From assembly GCF_036964665.1 (NCBI RefSeq), contig NZ_JBAMDA010000001.1, forward strand, positions 3,200,001-3,264,000: DNA of 64,000 nt, written 5' to 3'. Shown piece by piece: positions 25,904 through 35,502 of the stretch. A model generated the notes under the pieces. It was not told the origin of the DNA. It saw nothing but the letters and a program-made list of their open reading frames with translations, and did no database searches. Position 1 is the first letter of the stretch, and each line of letters begins with the position of its first letter. Made by a program: the position numbers and the translations under genes. The stretch is from Nitrobacter sp. NHB1 (GTDB lineage: Bacteria > Pseudomonadota > Alphaproteobacteria > Rhizobiales > Xanthobacteraceae).

Positions 25904-26191
25904 GCTCGCGCTCGCTCAGGCAGGAAACACTGGCGCGATCTGCCCGCGCGGTCTGGCGTCGGCAGAAATACTGTCTGGGCGGCCTCCGGTCTGCCAGGCG
26001 CATCTCTCGTCGGCCGGGCGACAGGACGCAGGCAGGTACGTTTCCACCGCCGACGTTGGGATTTCCGATTTTCCATTCGTGCATCATTCGGCTGAACCCA
26101 AAAAACGATGCTTTTGATGTTGCGGTTGTCGGAACCAAGATCCCCCAATTGTCTTGAGTCGAAGCCGCCCCTCGATGGAGTACCGCGTACA

Positions 26192-27124
26192 ATGGACCCT
26201 CGCGCGAACTGGAAAGGCTTCCTGCGCCTTTCGCTCGTTACCTGTCCGGTAGCTCTCTACCCGGCGACGTCCGAATCCGAAAAGGTTTCGTTCAACCAGC
26301 TTAATCGAAAAACCGGCCACCGCATCAAGTACACCAAGGTTGATGCGGACACCGGTGAGGAGGTGGCCAACGAGGATATCGTCAAGGGTTACAAGGTTGA
26401 TACCGACACCTTCATCGAGGTGTCGATGGAAGAGCTTGAGAACGTCGCGCTGGAATCGACTCGGACCATCGAGATCGACGAGTTCGTCGACCGCACCGAG
26501 ATCGATCCGCGATATCTGATCCGTCCCTATTACCTGCGTCCGGACGGCAAGGTCGGCCATGACGCCTTCGCCGTCATCCGCGAAACCATCCGCGAGATGA
26601 ACAAGGTCGCGATCGGACGCGTGGTGTTGACCAATCGTGAGCACATCATCGCGCTGGAGCCGATGGACAAGGGACTGATGGGGACGCTGCTGCGCTATCC
26701 GTACGAAGTCCGCGATCCGGCCGAATATTTCGACGATATCCAGGACGTCAAAGTCACCAAGGACATGCTCGACCTCGCCAAGCACATCGTCAACCAGAAG
26801 GCAGGCCACTTCGAGCCCGACAAGTTCGAGGACCAGTACGAAACCGCTCTCCTCAATCTGATCAACCAAAAGCGCGCCGGCAAGCCGATCGCAGCGAAGG
26901 ACCGGCCTCGCGGCGAGAACGTTGTCGACCTGATGGACGCGCTGCGCAAGAGCATAGGCGGCGGCACGACCGCGACTGCTGCGGCGCCCAAAAAGGCTGC
27001 GGGAAAGAAGCCGAAGAAGGCCGCATCCGGCCAAAAGGAGATGCTGATGCCGATTGCCGGAAAGAAACCGGCCAAAGAGGCGCCGACGAAATCCTCCGTC
27101 AAGTCGCGGCGGAAATCGGCATAG
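26192..27124 (+). CDS. ku: Ku protein (non-homologous end joining)
   Basis: A 310-residue Ku homologue: MDPRANWKGFLRLSLVTCPV at the start, then EIDEFVDRTEIDPRYLIRPY and VIRETIREMNKVAIGRVVLT, the conserved beta-barrel bridge. The last 60 residues are a lysine- and alanine-rich tail, typical of rhizobial Ku, that binds DNA. Ku forms a ring on double-strand ends and recruits the ligase. The start at 26192 was chosen because family members begin exactly there. With the ligase at 24356-25288 it can form a minimal end-joining system. Confidence 0.94.
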   Translation: MDPRANWKGFLRLSLVTCPVALYPATSESEKVSFNQLNRKTGHRIKYTKVDADTGEEVANEDIVKGYKVDTDTFIEVSMEELENVALESTRTIEIDEFVDRTEIDPRYLIRPYYLRPDGKVGHDAFAVIRETIREMNKVAIGRVVLTNREHIIALEPMDKGLMGTLLRYPYEVRDPAEYFDDIQDVKVTKDMLDLAKHIVNQKAGHFEPDKFEDQYETALLNLINQKRAGKPIAAKDRPRGENVVDLMDALRKSIGGGTTATAAAPKKAAGKKPKKAASGQKEMLMPIAGKKPAKEAPTKSSVKSRRKSA

Positions 27125-27129
27125 GTCAA

Positions 27130-27451
27130 GTGAAACATCCCGTGACGCCGGACGGTCGCTACTTCGTCGTCCGTGGCAGGCTTTGGCGCATGGCGAATCC
27201 TAGCCTCGACGAAACAAAGCGAGGCGATCTTGTCCGCCGGCTGATGGCGGCCCGTCGCGCGGTCCACGATGCCAAAATGAACACCGATCTCAAGACGGAG
27301 GCCGCCGCGCACCACGCCGTGGACGAGGTAAAACGGGCGCTCGGCGAGCGTCGCCCGGTCTGGTGGACCGACGGTTCGCCAACCTCAATCGGCACATGGC
27401 CAAAAACACGTCATACGCCGAATGGTACGCGAAAATCGGGCCCACATAGCT
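27130..27451 (+). pseudogene. Ku-associated hypothetical protein with a 3' frameshift
   Basis: The frame KHPVTPDGRYFVVRGRLWRM to ERRPVWWTDG follows Ku by a few bases and looks like a conserved gene usually found there. After WWTDG (about 27375) the natural ending ANLNRHMAKNTSYAEWYAKI continues in another phase to a stop at about 27451, while the open frame runs on to 27486 with an unrelated tail. A one-base indel is the simplest explanation. Confidence 0.65.
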
Positions 27452-27474
27452 CTTCCCTCGCCCTTTCCCTGCGA

Positions 27475-27697
27475 TCTTTCACGTAGCTGCCGAAATAGGA
27501 TCGGCCCTGGTTTGCGCCGATCTCGGCATCGTTCCCGAGCTCGAGCCGAGACCGGACCACGCAGCCTATGTGGCAAGCTGGATCGCCGTGCTCGCCAACG
27601 ACCGACAGGCCATCTTTTCAGCTGCCGCCCATGCGCAGCGAGCCGTCGCCTATTTCACAGCCTCCAACCGCAGGCCGAACGCGAGGAGGCGGCCTGA
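27475..27697 (+). pseudogene. C-terminal fragment of an ArdC-type antirestriction protein
   Basis: Reading AAEIGSALVCADLGIVPE, then RPDHAAYVASWIAVLANDRQ and AIFSAAAHAQRA, then in another frame LQPQAEREEAA and a stop. This matches the zincin-like C terminus of ArdC/DUF1738 proteins, which shield incoming plasmid DNA from restriction. The N-terminal DNA-binding domain is missing and there is one frameshift. A relic of a conjugative element. Confidence 0.65.
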
Positions 27698-27813
27698 TGT
27701 GTCATATGTGGAACGACCCGCCTAGCATGATCACATGGGAATCATCGTCTGCTTTGTGCACCTCGCCTCTGCCGGCTACCGCGCCGGTCAGTTCGTTTTG
27801 GCCGACTTCCGGT

Positions 27814-28284
27814 TCAAGCGCTCGCTACGCCATTTGCCGGCTCCGGGCCCCGATATGTCCCGGCCTTGGTTAAAAGCGCCCAAATGACCCGCGCCGTCTT
27901 GTTGGCGAGCGCGACGGCCACGACTTTGTAGGGCCGTCGTGCCAGAAGCGCGCTCAGCCATTTCGGCGCTTTATCGTTGCCTCGCACGCGTCGCAGGACA
28001 GAGCTCGCGCCGAGGACAAGCAGGGAGCGGAGCTCCGGATTGCCCATCTTCGATATTCCGCCCAACCGCTCCTTGCCCCCGCTCGAATGAGACCTCGGCG
28101 TCAATCCCAGCCAGGCGGCGAAGTGACGGCCGGATTTGAACCCGCCGGGATCTGGAACAAGCGCCTTGATGGGCGCCGCCGTGATCGGACCGACGCCCGG
28201 TATCGTGGCCAGACGCCGCATATCCTCGTCACGCTTTGCCCCCGCGACAATCTCCCGTTCGAGTTTGTCGATCTGCTCGATCAA
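27814..28284 (-). pseudogene. IS110-type transposase, C-terminal half
   Basis: LATIPGVGPITAAPIKALVP, FAAWLGLTPRSHSSGGKERL and ISKMGNPELRSLLVLGAS are the transposase_20 domain of IS110. The N-terminal DEDD catalytic domain is absent, so only the RNA/DNA-binding half with its conserved Ser region remains. Confidence 0.85.
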
Positions 28285-28477
28285 CGCCTCGATCTGATCT
28301 GCGATGGACGGACGCGTAGCTCATAACTCCGCTAGGCTATGGTGTAGATATAGTGCTCATCATCGTCGAGCGTGGCCCGCCAGTCCTTCCGCGACGAAGA
28401 GCCTCCGCGGACTCTTGAGTGCGCACAAAAGCGCAATAAATGTTCCCGTCAGCACTTTCTTATCGGCCAGAAAGTCT

Positions 28478-28860
28478 TCAACCCGCCATCTCGTTATTCG
28501 CGCTCGAAGCGTCCTGTACGGCTTTGCACAGATCGCTGACGTCGCTTGCCGATACCGACGCGGCTTTGTTGCCCCAGGCCCTTCGGATGTAGCCCGCGAC
28601 GACAGCTATTTGTTCGTCGGATAATTTCCAGCCGAAACCCGGTTGAGGATTAGCCGAATCACCGTCGTCGGTTTTGCTGATTGCACGATGGCGTCGCCCT
28701 TCAATGACGGGAATAGTCCCGGTTGATGGCAGGCGGAGCAGGCATCGGCATAAATCGTTGCACCCATGCCGGATGCGCTTTGCGAAGATCCACGCGCGGC
28801 TTGATCCGATCCCGTCGCTGACAGTGATTTCAGATAGGTGGCAACGGCCTTGAGATGTGC
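28478..28860 (-). pseudogene. Cytochrome c subunit remnant with a frameshift
   Basis: ATYLKSLSATGSDQAARG, then YADACSACHQPGLFPSLKG with the heme-binding CSACH motif. Near 28640 the phase changes; the natural ending FGWKLSDEQIAVVAGYIRRA and WGNKAASVSASDVSDLCK follows in another frame to a stop at 28478. It resembles the third heme domain of membrane-bound alcohol or gluconate dehydrogenase cytochrome c subunits. The other heme domains were lost where the IS630 fragment starts. Confidence 0.75.
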
Positions 28861-29470
28861 AAAATCCTCGGCCAGGAGGAAATCAAACCGCACAAGGTGC
28901 GCCACTATCTGGAACGTCGCGATGCCGAGTTCGAACAGAAGATGGCGGAGGTTCTGTGCGTTTATCGCGAGGTCCAGGTTCTGAAGAGAGCCGCCGCCAA
29001 GTCGCGCAAAGCCATCAAGCGAGTGGCGATTGTTTCCTACGACGAAAAACCGGGAATCCAGGCCATTGCCACGACGGCACCCGATTTGCCGCCCAAGCCC
29101 GGCGTCCACGCCACCTTTGCGCGGGATTACGAGTACAAACGTCATGGCACGCTGAGCCTGTTGGCCGGAATCGACCTGCTTACCGGGAAGGTCTATGCGC
29201 TCGTCAGAGACCGCCACCGCAGCCGGGAGTTCATCGAATTCCTCAAGCATCCCGACGCCGCTTATCCGGCCGGCACCGCGATCAAGCTGATCCTCGACAA
29301 TCATTCTGCGCACATATCGAGAGAAACAAGAGCCTGGCTCGACGTTCGACCGACTGGACGCTTCGAGTTTACCTTCAAGCATGGCTCGTGGCTCAATCTC
29401 ATCGAGGGCTCCTTCTTCAAATTCGTCCGGTCGGTCTTGCGCCACTATGCGCTCAGGAAACATTGCCTTC
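28855..29470 (+). pseudogene. IS630-type transposase lacking both ends
   Basis: The stretch HKVRHYLERRDAEFEQKMAE, AIVSYDEKPGIQAIATTAPD and IKLILDNHSAHISRETRAWL is the body of an IS630 transposase with two of the DDE acids. The region FKHGSWLNLIEGSFFKFVRS has lost residues compared with relatives (TPKHGSWLN is usual), and the C terminus is replaced at about 29470. The N-terminal helix-turn-helix is missing. Confidence 0.85.
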
Positions 29471-29500
29471 GTGCCCACCGTCGCGAATTTGATGCGCCCG

Positions 29501-29656
29501 CTAACGAGTATATCGATCGTAGTATCGTTGGAGACTATTCCGCGGCGGTTGCGATCCTTTAGTCAAGATCACGCCTAGTGCGAAGCCGATAAAACCAGCC
29601 ATCAGGAGGGCGCTTCCCGGACTTTTAGCAACAAGCTGGGAGCCTTGATCGTAAGC
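29501..29656 (-). pseudogene. C-terminal fragment of a small membrane-anchored protein
   Basis: Encodes SQLVAKSPGSALLMAGFIGF and ALGVILTKGSQPPRNSLQRY then a stop. One membrane helix near the C terminus is followed by a short basic tail, as in DUF883-like ribosome-associated or stress proteins. Its start was removed by the IS3 fragment. Confidence 0.5.
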
Positions 29657-30320
29657 CGCTGAGAAACGAGTACGCAAGCTGATGAAGGCCGACGGCCTTC
29701 AGGCAAGGGGAAAGCGGAAGTTCAATGCAACGACGAACTCCAATCACGCCCTGCCGGTCTCGCAGAATCTGCTGGAGCGGAACTTCAACGCGCCGCGGCC
29801 GAACCGGGTCTGGACAGGCGACATCACTTATATCCGGACGGACGAGGGCTGGCTGTATCTTGCTGTCGTTATCGACCTGTTCAGTCGGCATGTGGTGGGT
29901 TTTGCAATGCACGAGCGTATGACACGCCAGCTTGTGATCGATGCCCTGCGGATGGCCTAGTTCCGGCGGCATCCGGACTCTGGCCTGATCTTCCATTCCG
30001 ATCGCGGCAGCCAATACGCCAGCGGCGACTTCCAGAAGCAGATGAAGGCCTTTGGCATGCTGGGATCAATGAGCCGCAAGGGCGATTGCTGGGACAACGC
30101 CGTCACCGAAACGCTGTTCGGTTCATTGAAAGTCGAGCGGCTCCACGGGATGCGGTTCAAAACGCGCCGCGAGGCGAAGGACGAGGTGATGGATTGGCTT
30201 CAATTCTACAACCATCGTCGGCTTCATTCGACGCTGGGTTATCTCAGCCCCATGAACTTCGAGAAGGCGCAGGTTGCCGAGAAAAAGCAGCTTGCGGGGA
30301 GTGACAGGAACGCAGCATAA
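29657..30320 (+). pseudogene. IS3-type OrfB with an in-frame stop
   Basis: [38 protein letters not shown] and HRRLHSTLGYLSPMNFEKAQ are classical IS3 OrfB motifs with DDE residues. A TAG at 29958-29960 interrupts the frame between ALRMA and FRRHPDSG, where relatives have Trp (TGG), a single-base change. The 5' end is missing. Confidence 0.88.
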
Positions 30321-30325
30321 TCCAT

Positions 30326-30682
30326 TTAGCCAAGGGAGACGCTAATCCCGGGCAAGATCAGTGACGGGTTGTTCGAATAGCTGTCTTCAAGTGCGGCATG
30401 GTAGGGGCGCGATCTCTTCCACCGATATTCGCCGCCACCGCGTTGATGAAAATCCTTCCGCTGCATCAAGAACTCGGGCAACCGCGCGATGCCGTTGGCA
30501 ATGCGCCGCGCCTCATCGGACGTTAGATGGTTATGCGCGAAGCCGATGCCTTGAAGATCGTCGCGGAACGGCACGTATGCGAGCGGGACGCCCTTGGCGT
30601 CGCTGATTACGAATGGTCCCGCCCCGTCCCGGAGGACTCGCCACGGTGCGGGAAAACGTCGTTTTGGATCGCTTGACTTCAT
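30326..30682 (-). CDS. Conserved hypothetical protein
   Basis: A 118-residue protein, start MKSSDPKRRFPAPWRVLRDG. The middle (FVISDAKGVPLAYVPFRDDL, LTSDEARRIANGIARLPEFL) resembles a small family common in rhizobia with a PAPWRV motif and a DEARRIA helix. No function known. The chosen start gives the usual family N terminus; an upstream in-frame codon at 30745 is less likely. It is transcribed divergently from the next gene. Confidence 0.7.
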   Translation of the reverse strand: MKSSDPKRRFPAPWRVLRDGAGPFVISDAKGVPLAYVPFRDDLQGIGFAHNHLTSDEARRIANGIARLPEFLMQRKDFHQRGGGEYRWKRSRPYHAALEDSYSNNPSLILPGISVSLG

Positions 30683-30790
30683 GAGAACAAAAAAAGAACA
30701 TACTCTCCGCGCGGTCAAGACGGAACCCGGCGCGCTGGTCAGCATTATATGCTGCGGTTATTGATCACTGTTCATTCGAGGGCATGGACG

Positions 30791-31084
30791 ATGAAAGATA
30801 TCAAATTGTATTTGGAGAAGCTTCGCTCCGACGCCGAGGACTGCCTGACGATTAGCGAAACTGCCGCGAATAAGACAAAGCGCGACATTTTCAAAATGCT
30901 GGCAGCCACATATCACGGGCTTGCTGTCGACTTAGAGAAAATCATCGACTTAAACTTGATCGCGGACGGCGAACGCGAAAAGCGCCTCATGGGCATACTA
31001 AGCGGTGACGACGGCCCCGAACATCTAGCCGAGACTGCGAAGCTGCTGAGACAGCATGGCGCGGTGAATGACACGCGGCGCTAA
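30791..31084 (+). CDS. Hypothetical protein (97 aa)
   Basis: Start MKDIKLYLEKLRSDAEDCLT. The product is helical and charged, with an acidic central part and a C-terminal LAETAKLLRQHGA. No family recognised with certainty. The composition and length suggest a real soluble protein. An alternative start at 30749 adds 14 residues that look non-coding. Confidence 0.6.
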   Translation: MKDIKLYLEKLRSDAEDCLTISETAANKTKRDIFKMLAATYHGLAVDLEKIIDLNLIADGEREKRLMGILSGDDGPEHLAETAKLLRQHGAVNDTRR

Positions 31085-31216
31085 TGGGCTGGCGAACGCG
31101 ACTTCAATCGTCTGAGGTGGGTGACTGGAAGAATATTCAACGGGCGGGCGGGACGGGTTGCGGCGCTGGTGACGTGTTCGCCTGCATCGTGGCCGGGTGT
31201 TTCAGGTGATCCAATC

Positions 31217-31460
31217 ATGGCGGATGTAACCTATTATGTAGCACTGCCGTTCGGCATTGGCGAAGCCGGTTCTGAGCCTCGCGAATGAATGTACAAGCGC
31301 GAGTGCGGCAATCATGCGCGCCGAACGATTAGCGCGAACTGAGGGACATATCGGTGCTGTGGCGTTCAGTCGTACACGGGCGATCCGGCAGCGGGAGTTC
31401 GGGGACGCGGTTGTGCTGAAATCGTTTGGTGAAGTGCCGAGCGGTTTGGGCGCTTTGTAA
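31217..31460 (+). pseudogene. Conserved small protein with frameshifts
   Basis: The ATG at 31217 starts MADVTYYVALPFGIGEAGSE and stops after 23 codons, while the expected continuation ASAAIMRAERLARTEGHIGA and VVLKSFGEVPSGLGAL lies in another frame that ends at 31460. Within it RTRAIRQREFGDA also looks shifted relative to a likely GDPATGEFGDA. At least one indel has broken the gene. Related proteins are common in Bradyrhizobium and of unknown function. Confidence 0.6.
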
Positions 31461-31545
31461 ATCGCCTTATGTGCAATGCGCAGGAACAACGCGAAGAGTG
31501 GCGGGTTGTAGCGCGCTGGGAGCGCAATAGAAGAAAGACTCAACA

Positions 31546-31740
31546 ATGCCAAAAGATGCACATAATAAAGCTGCCGAGAATCACGAAAACGCGGCAAAGT
31601 CCCATCGTTCGGCGGCCGAGAGCCACGGCAAGGGTGACCACGCCAAGGGGACGGAACATTCAAAGACAGCCCAACAGCACTCGCAGACGGCAAATCAGTT
31701 AAGCGAACAGGCGCACACTAAAAGCCAACAGCAAAAGTAA
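31546..31740 (+). CDS. Small hydrophilic protein rich in His, Ala and Lys
   Basis: A 64-residue product (MPKDAHNKAAENHENAAKSH, then HGKGDHAKGTEHSKTAQQHS). The repeated A-x-x-H pattern makes one long amphipathic helix. Such stress-type, heat-soluble small proteins occur in many rhizobia. The frame ends just before a strong terminator. Function unknown; desiccation or stress protection is a guess. Confidence 0.75.
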   Translation: MPKDAHNKAAENHENAAKSHRSAAESHGKGDHAKGTEHSKTAQQHSQTANQLSEQAHTKSQQQK

Positions 31741-31750
31741 AAAAGTTACA

Positions 31751-31790
31751 GGACCGCGCATCGCTACAATGCGCGGTCCCTATTATCTTC
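31751..31790 (+). terminator. Rho-independent-like terminator
   Basis: GGACCGCGCAT and ATGCGCGGTCC form an 11-bp perfect stem with a 7-base loop, followed by a T-rich run. It lies 10 bases after the stop of the small hydrophilic protein gene. Confidence 0.75.
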
Positions 31791-32524
31791 TTAATCTTCG
31801 AGGCGGTCTTATCATCTTCGAGAATGACGGATAGATGTTGCGAACGGGTTTCCGTGCAGAGAGTTCCAGCGCCAATTCCAGCAGCAGCGGAATGAAATCG
31901 AACCGGGAACTCAGCATCCGGTTCAGGTTTCAGCGAAGTTCCATGGGAAACCGGGAGAACATCCAACCTCCTGACCGGGGAAGGCGTTTAAATCGCCCGA
32001 GGTGGCCCCGACAGCGATTTTGGGCGTTTCCAATACTCTCCGCGGCAGGGTTTAGCTAACAAGACGGAAGGGCGGGCTTCTGCGGCCAAAATAGGAAATC
32101 GAGGCATGGAAGGTTCCAGTCGGTTCCATCGGTGGAACTTTAGACCGTGGATGCGAGTGAACTTGAATTTGAACGCGCGTGGCAAGCGCGTGATCCAAAC
32201 CGCGCTGCTGTCCCGGCTCGCAGCGTGACCTGCGCAAGTTAAAGGCCGAATTTGCGCTCAGCGCTGCGGGTCATCGAGGACATCTTGAGAGACGAGGGGC
32301 TGACTCAAAATCTGTCTCGCTCGTTGACGACGCGCCGGCGCGTGGCGCGAATTTGGCGACGTGCCGGATGATTTAAGCGCGCTCTAACGTTTGGATATTC
32401 GACGTGAACTCCACGAAGAAACCGAAAAGCCTAGGTGGGTTGCCTCGCGTCTCGCCATGTCGAAAAGCCTATTATTCGAATGGCGGATATGTAATATCGC
32501 CGCCCCTATTTCGAGACACATGCC
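31791..32524. other. No supported gene
   Basis: Over 700 bases without a convincing frame on either strand. A short protein-like patch RVIEDILRDEGLTQNLSR occurs near 32265-32320 without a usable start. The final part should contain the promoter of the PAS kinase. Confidence 0.4.
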
Positions 32525-34396
32525 ATGCTCGACAAGAACCCGGAAGCGGCCGGGAACCAGAACGAGGCTTTCCCGTTTCGCGGCGGCAAGATGGGTCCGC
32601 TTATTCGTGCTTTCGACTTTTCCAAGACGAGCTTGGGGCCTATTTCCCGATGGCCCGCGCATCTGAGGGCCGCCGTGGGGCTTATGTTACCGGCAAAGGC
32701 GCAAATCGTGCTGTTTTGGGGTCCGGAATTCCTGGCTTTATATAACGACGCCTACGCCTCCACGATTGGCGACAAGCACCCGACGGCGCTTGCACGACCG
32801 GCACGAGAGAACTGGGCGGAGTTGTGGGGCGACCTCGAACCGTTGCTAACACACGTTCTGCTGACCGGCGAAACAATGTCCGCGAGAGACAGGCCCTTTC
32901 ATATCGAGCGGCGCGGTTACCCGGAAACCGCTTACTTCAACATTTCCTATTCTCCGATTCATGACGAGACAGGCCGCGTCGACGGCGTTTTGTGCATTGT
33001 CGACGAAACGACGGAGCGCGTCTCCGCCGAGCGCGCGTTGGCAATGACAGAAGAACGCCTCTCCTACGCATTGGCGGCGGCCGGCATGATCGGAACCTTT
33101 GATACTGATTTCCGAACGAATACGGTCTATTCGGATGCCTGCTTCGCGACGATGTTTTCGGTAAACCCTGAGAAGGCCGCCAGCGGCGCTCCGCTTGCCG
33201 ACTATCTCTCGGCTATCCATCCGGATGATGTTGAGCGGGTCAGCGACGCCATACAGCAAGCGATTGTGACAGGAGAGAAATGCCTCCTCGAATATCGCGT
33301 GTTGAGCAAGAATGGCACGATCCGCTGGCTTGAAGTGCATGGCAAATGTTTTTATGACGACACCGGCAAGCCTTGGCGGATGCCCGGCGTTGCGGTTGAC
33401 ATCAGCGACCGGAAGCGAGCCGAGCTAGCGAGCGGGCATCTTGCCGCAATCGTCGAATCCTCTGACGATGCAATCATCAGCAAGAATCTTGATGGCGTCA
33501 TTATGAGTTGGAACGCCGGAGCAAAGCGGTTGTTCGGCTATTCAGCCGAAGAAGTCGTCGGTCGACCCATTACGATCCTGATTCCGGAGGATCGGCAGAA
33601 CGAGGAGCCCGATATTCTGGCACGGCTGCGCAGCGGCCAGCGTGTCGAGCATTTCGAGACTGTCCGCCAACGGAAGGACGGCAGCCCGGTCGATTTATCA
33701 CTGACGATTTCACCGATTCGAGATAGTGACGATCATATCATCGGCGCGTCCAAGATTGCCCGCGATATCACTGATCGCAAAGCAGCCGAACGGCTAAACA
33801 TCACGCTGCTGCGTGAGATGAAGCACAGGCTCAAGAACAATCTGTCAACGGTACTCGCCATCGCGCGACAAAGCTTCCAGACCCAGGGGAGTGAAAGCGA
33901 GGATTTTCGGAAATTCGAGGGGCGTTTGTTGGCATTGTCGAATGGTCACGATCTAATCACCCGCGAGAAATGGGATAGCGCGGAACTGAGGGATATTGTT
34001 GCGCAGATACTTACCATGCATGGGCGTCAGCGATTCGAAATCGACGGGCCAGATCTGCGACTCTCGCCGAAATCCGCGTTGGCGTTGACTATGGCTCTGC
34101 ACGAGCTGGCGACGAATGCGGCCAAATATGGCGCCCTTTCGGTCCCGACCGGCAGGGTCACGATCAGGTGGGGGATCGAGCAACGCGGCTTCCCCGGATT
34201 TAGCTTTCGTTGGCAGGAGCGGGAAGGTCCTACCGTCTCACAGCCCAGCCGAAAGGGATTCGGTTCGCAATTGATCGAACGTGTGCTGGCCTTCGAACTT
34301 AACGGCGATGTGCAGATCACCTATGATCGAGCCGGAATTGTCTGCGAAATCGTCGCTCCCCTTTCCGCCGACTGGGAGGAAGGATCGCAAGCATAA
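32525..34396 (+). CDS. PAS-domain HWE-type sensor histidine kinase
   Basis: A 623-residue soluble sensor kinase. An N-terminal PAS-like region (about residues 25-165) is followed by a PAS with PAC (170-300; RWLEVHGKCFYDDTGKPWRM), a third PAS (about 305-425; DDAIISKNLDGVIMSWNAGA) and the HWE kinase core (430-620) with MKHRLKNNLSTVLAIARQSF, HELATNAAKYGALS and RWQEREGP. No transmembrane segment, so it senses a cytoplasmic cue such as redox state, light or a small molecule. No partner response regulator is adjacent. Rhizobial HWE kinases often feed the general stress response, which would fit the nearby stress-type genes (inference). Confidence 0.92.
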   Translation: MLDKNPEAAGNQNEAFPFRGGKMGPLIRAFDFSKTSLGPISRWPAHLRAAVGLMLPAKAQIVLFWGPEFLALYNDAYASTIGDKHPTALARPARENWAELWGDLEPLLTHVLLTGETMSARDRPFHIERRGYPETAYFNISYSPIHDETGRVDGVLCIVDETTERVSAERALAMTEERLSYALAAAGMIGTFDTDFRTNTVYSDACFATMFSVNPEKAASGAPLADYLSAIHPDDVERVSDAIQQAIVTGEKCLLEYRVLSKNGTIRWLEVHGKCFYDDTGKPWRMPGVAVDISDRKRAELASGHLAAIVESSDDAIISKNLDGVIMSWNAGAKRLFGYSAEEVVGRPITILIPEDRQNEEPDILARLRSGQRVEHFETVRQRKDGSPVDLSLTISPIRDSDDHIIGASKIARDITDRKAAERLNITLLREMKHRLKNNLSTVLAIARQSFQTQGSESEDFRKFEGRLLALSNGHDLITREKWDSAELRDIVAQILTMHGRQRFEIDGPDLRLSPKSALALTMALHELATNAAKYGALSVPTGRVTIRWGIEQRGFPGFSFRWQEREGPTVSQPSRKGFGSQLIERVLAFELNGDVQITYDRAGIVCEIVAPLSADWEEGSQA

Positions 34397-34572
34397 GGGG
34401 AGCAAGCCCTCAGGTATCCCCTCATTCACACGCATGAGAAGGTCTGATTTGGCGCGGCGTGTTGATTGATGTATTCGCTAAACCGGGCGACAAGCGAGCG
34501 CAGGCTGTGCCTACCGCAAATCAAACCCTGGCATATTGATGGTGCAGTCCGCCCAGGACAATGAAGTGGTCC

Positions 34573-34850
34573 ACAGCCTTCGTCATCGTCGGGCTCGACA
34601 GCACAGACCTCGTCTGGATCAACGTCACAACAAATCCGACAGCGGAATGGATTGCGCGTCAGATCACGGAGGCGTTCCCTTGGGATGATGCCCCAAAATG
34701 CCTGCTCCGCGATCGGGATCAAATCTATGGCGCGGTCGTCACCCGCTGATTTGCGCGCCATGGGCATCCGGGACAAGGCCGCCGCACCAGCTTCACCTTG
34801 GCAAGCATTCACGCCGGATCGATCGGATTAGCCGTTCGGCAAAGCCATTT
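34573..34850 (+). pseudogene. Fragment of integrase-core transposase
   Basis: STAFVIVGLDSTDLVWINVT, NPTAEWIARQITEAFPWDDA and LLRDRDQIYGAVVTR match the middle of the 5751-6725 transposase; a stop follows and the remaining likeness is in shifted frames. Neither end is present. Confidence 0.85.
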
Positions 34851-34929
34851 TTGCGAAGCGCATGCAGGAAATCCGACGGGGGATGACGTGCATTTGCTCA
34901 GCGTCCGTATCGATCGGTTGAAGCGGGGC

Positions 34930-35073
34930 ACCGCCCTCGGGGTTTCGAAGTCGGCGGCCTTGCGGAGGTTCGTAGCGCTGTCGGCGGCGCGGTTGGCCGG
35001 CTTCATGACGTCCGATCTATCCCGTTGGACCTTCTGATGGGGCAAATCGACGGGCTGCATCTCGGCGGCGCGT
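34930..35073 (+). pseudogene. Fragment of the IS256 copy A transposase
   Basis: GVSKSAALRRFVALSAARLA and QIDGLHLGG match residues about 147-190 of the transposase at 1054-2328 with a few changes and one indel. Only about 45 codons remain. Confidence 0.85.
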
Positions 35074-35179
35074 AGGCTTTTATATCGAGGAGACACTGGC
35101 GCTCGGCTGCAGTCGAAACCAAACTGTCTCATCGGCGTTGTTTAAGACGTTCATTTTATCGTTGATCCGTTTAATCCCC

Positions 35180-35380
35180 ATGAAACAACTAGAACCGATG
35201 TTTGCTATCGAAGAGGACCCCGTTGGGCGGGGAGTCCAAATTGTCGTGATTCGGCCCGACGGGTCGCGGATTGTCATTACTGGCGGTCACTCGGAGCACC
35301 GAAGCCCGCGCTTTGAAAAAGAACAAAGGTCTTCGCAACTCGCAAAATTCCTTGAGCGCAATCCCCCAATAGCTCACTGA
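35180..35380 (+). CDS. Small hypothetical protein (66 aa)
   Basis: MKQLEPMFAIEEDPVGRGVQ, then IVVIRPDGSRIVITGGHS. The beta-rich middle and charged C terminus look protein-like. No family recognised. An in-frame codon at 35138 upstream would add 14 hydrophobic residues, so a short membrane or signal segment cannot be excluded. Confidence 0.5.
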   Translation: MKQLEPMFAIEEDPVGRGVQIVVIRPDGSRIVITGGHSEHRSPRFEKEQRSSQLAKFLERNPPIAH

Positions 35381-35502
35381 AGTTAATTGCTCGCATGGTG
35401 TTTAGTTTTGTTTGCGCACGGTCTTGTACGACGGTTCCGCAATGGATGTGCGCCTTCCAGCTCGCTAGTTGGTGGCGCCGTAACAAGCGTGGTAGGGCAG
35501 GG

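Noticed and set aside
28606-29478. 290-codon minus-strand frame joining IS630 antisense to the cytochrome c piece
   Set aside because: Only the part after about 28860 is a real protein remnant; the rest is antisense to the IS630 fragment.
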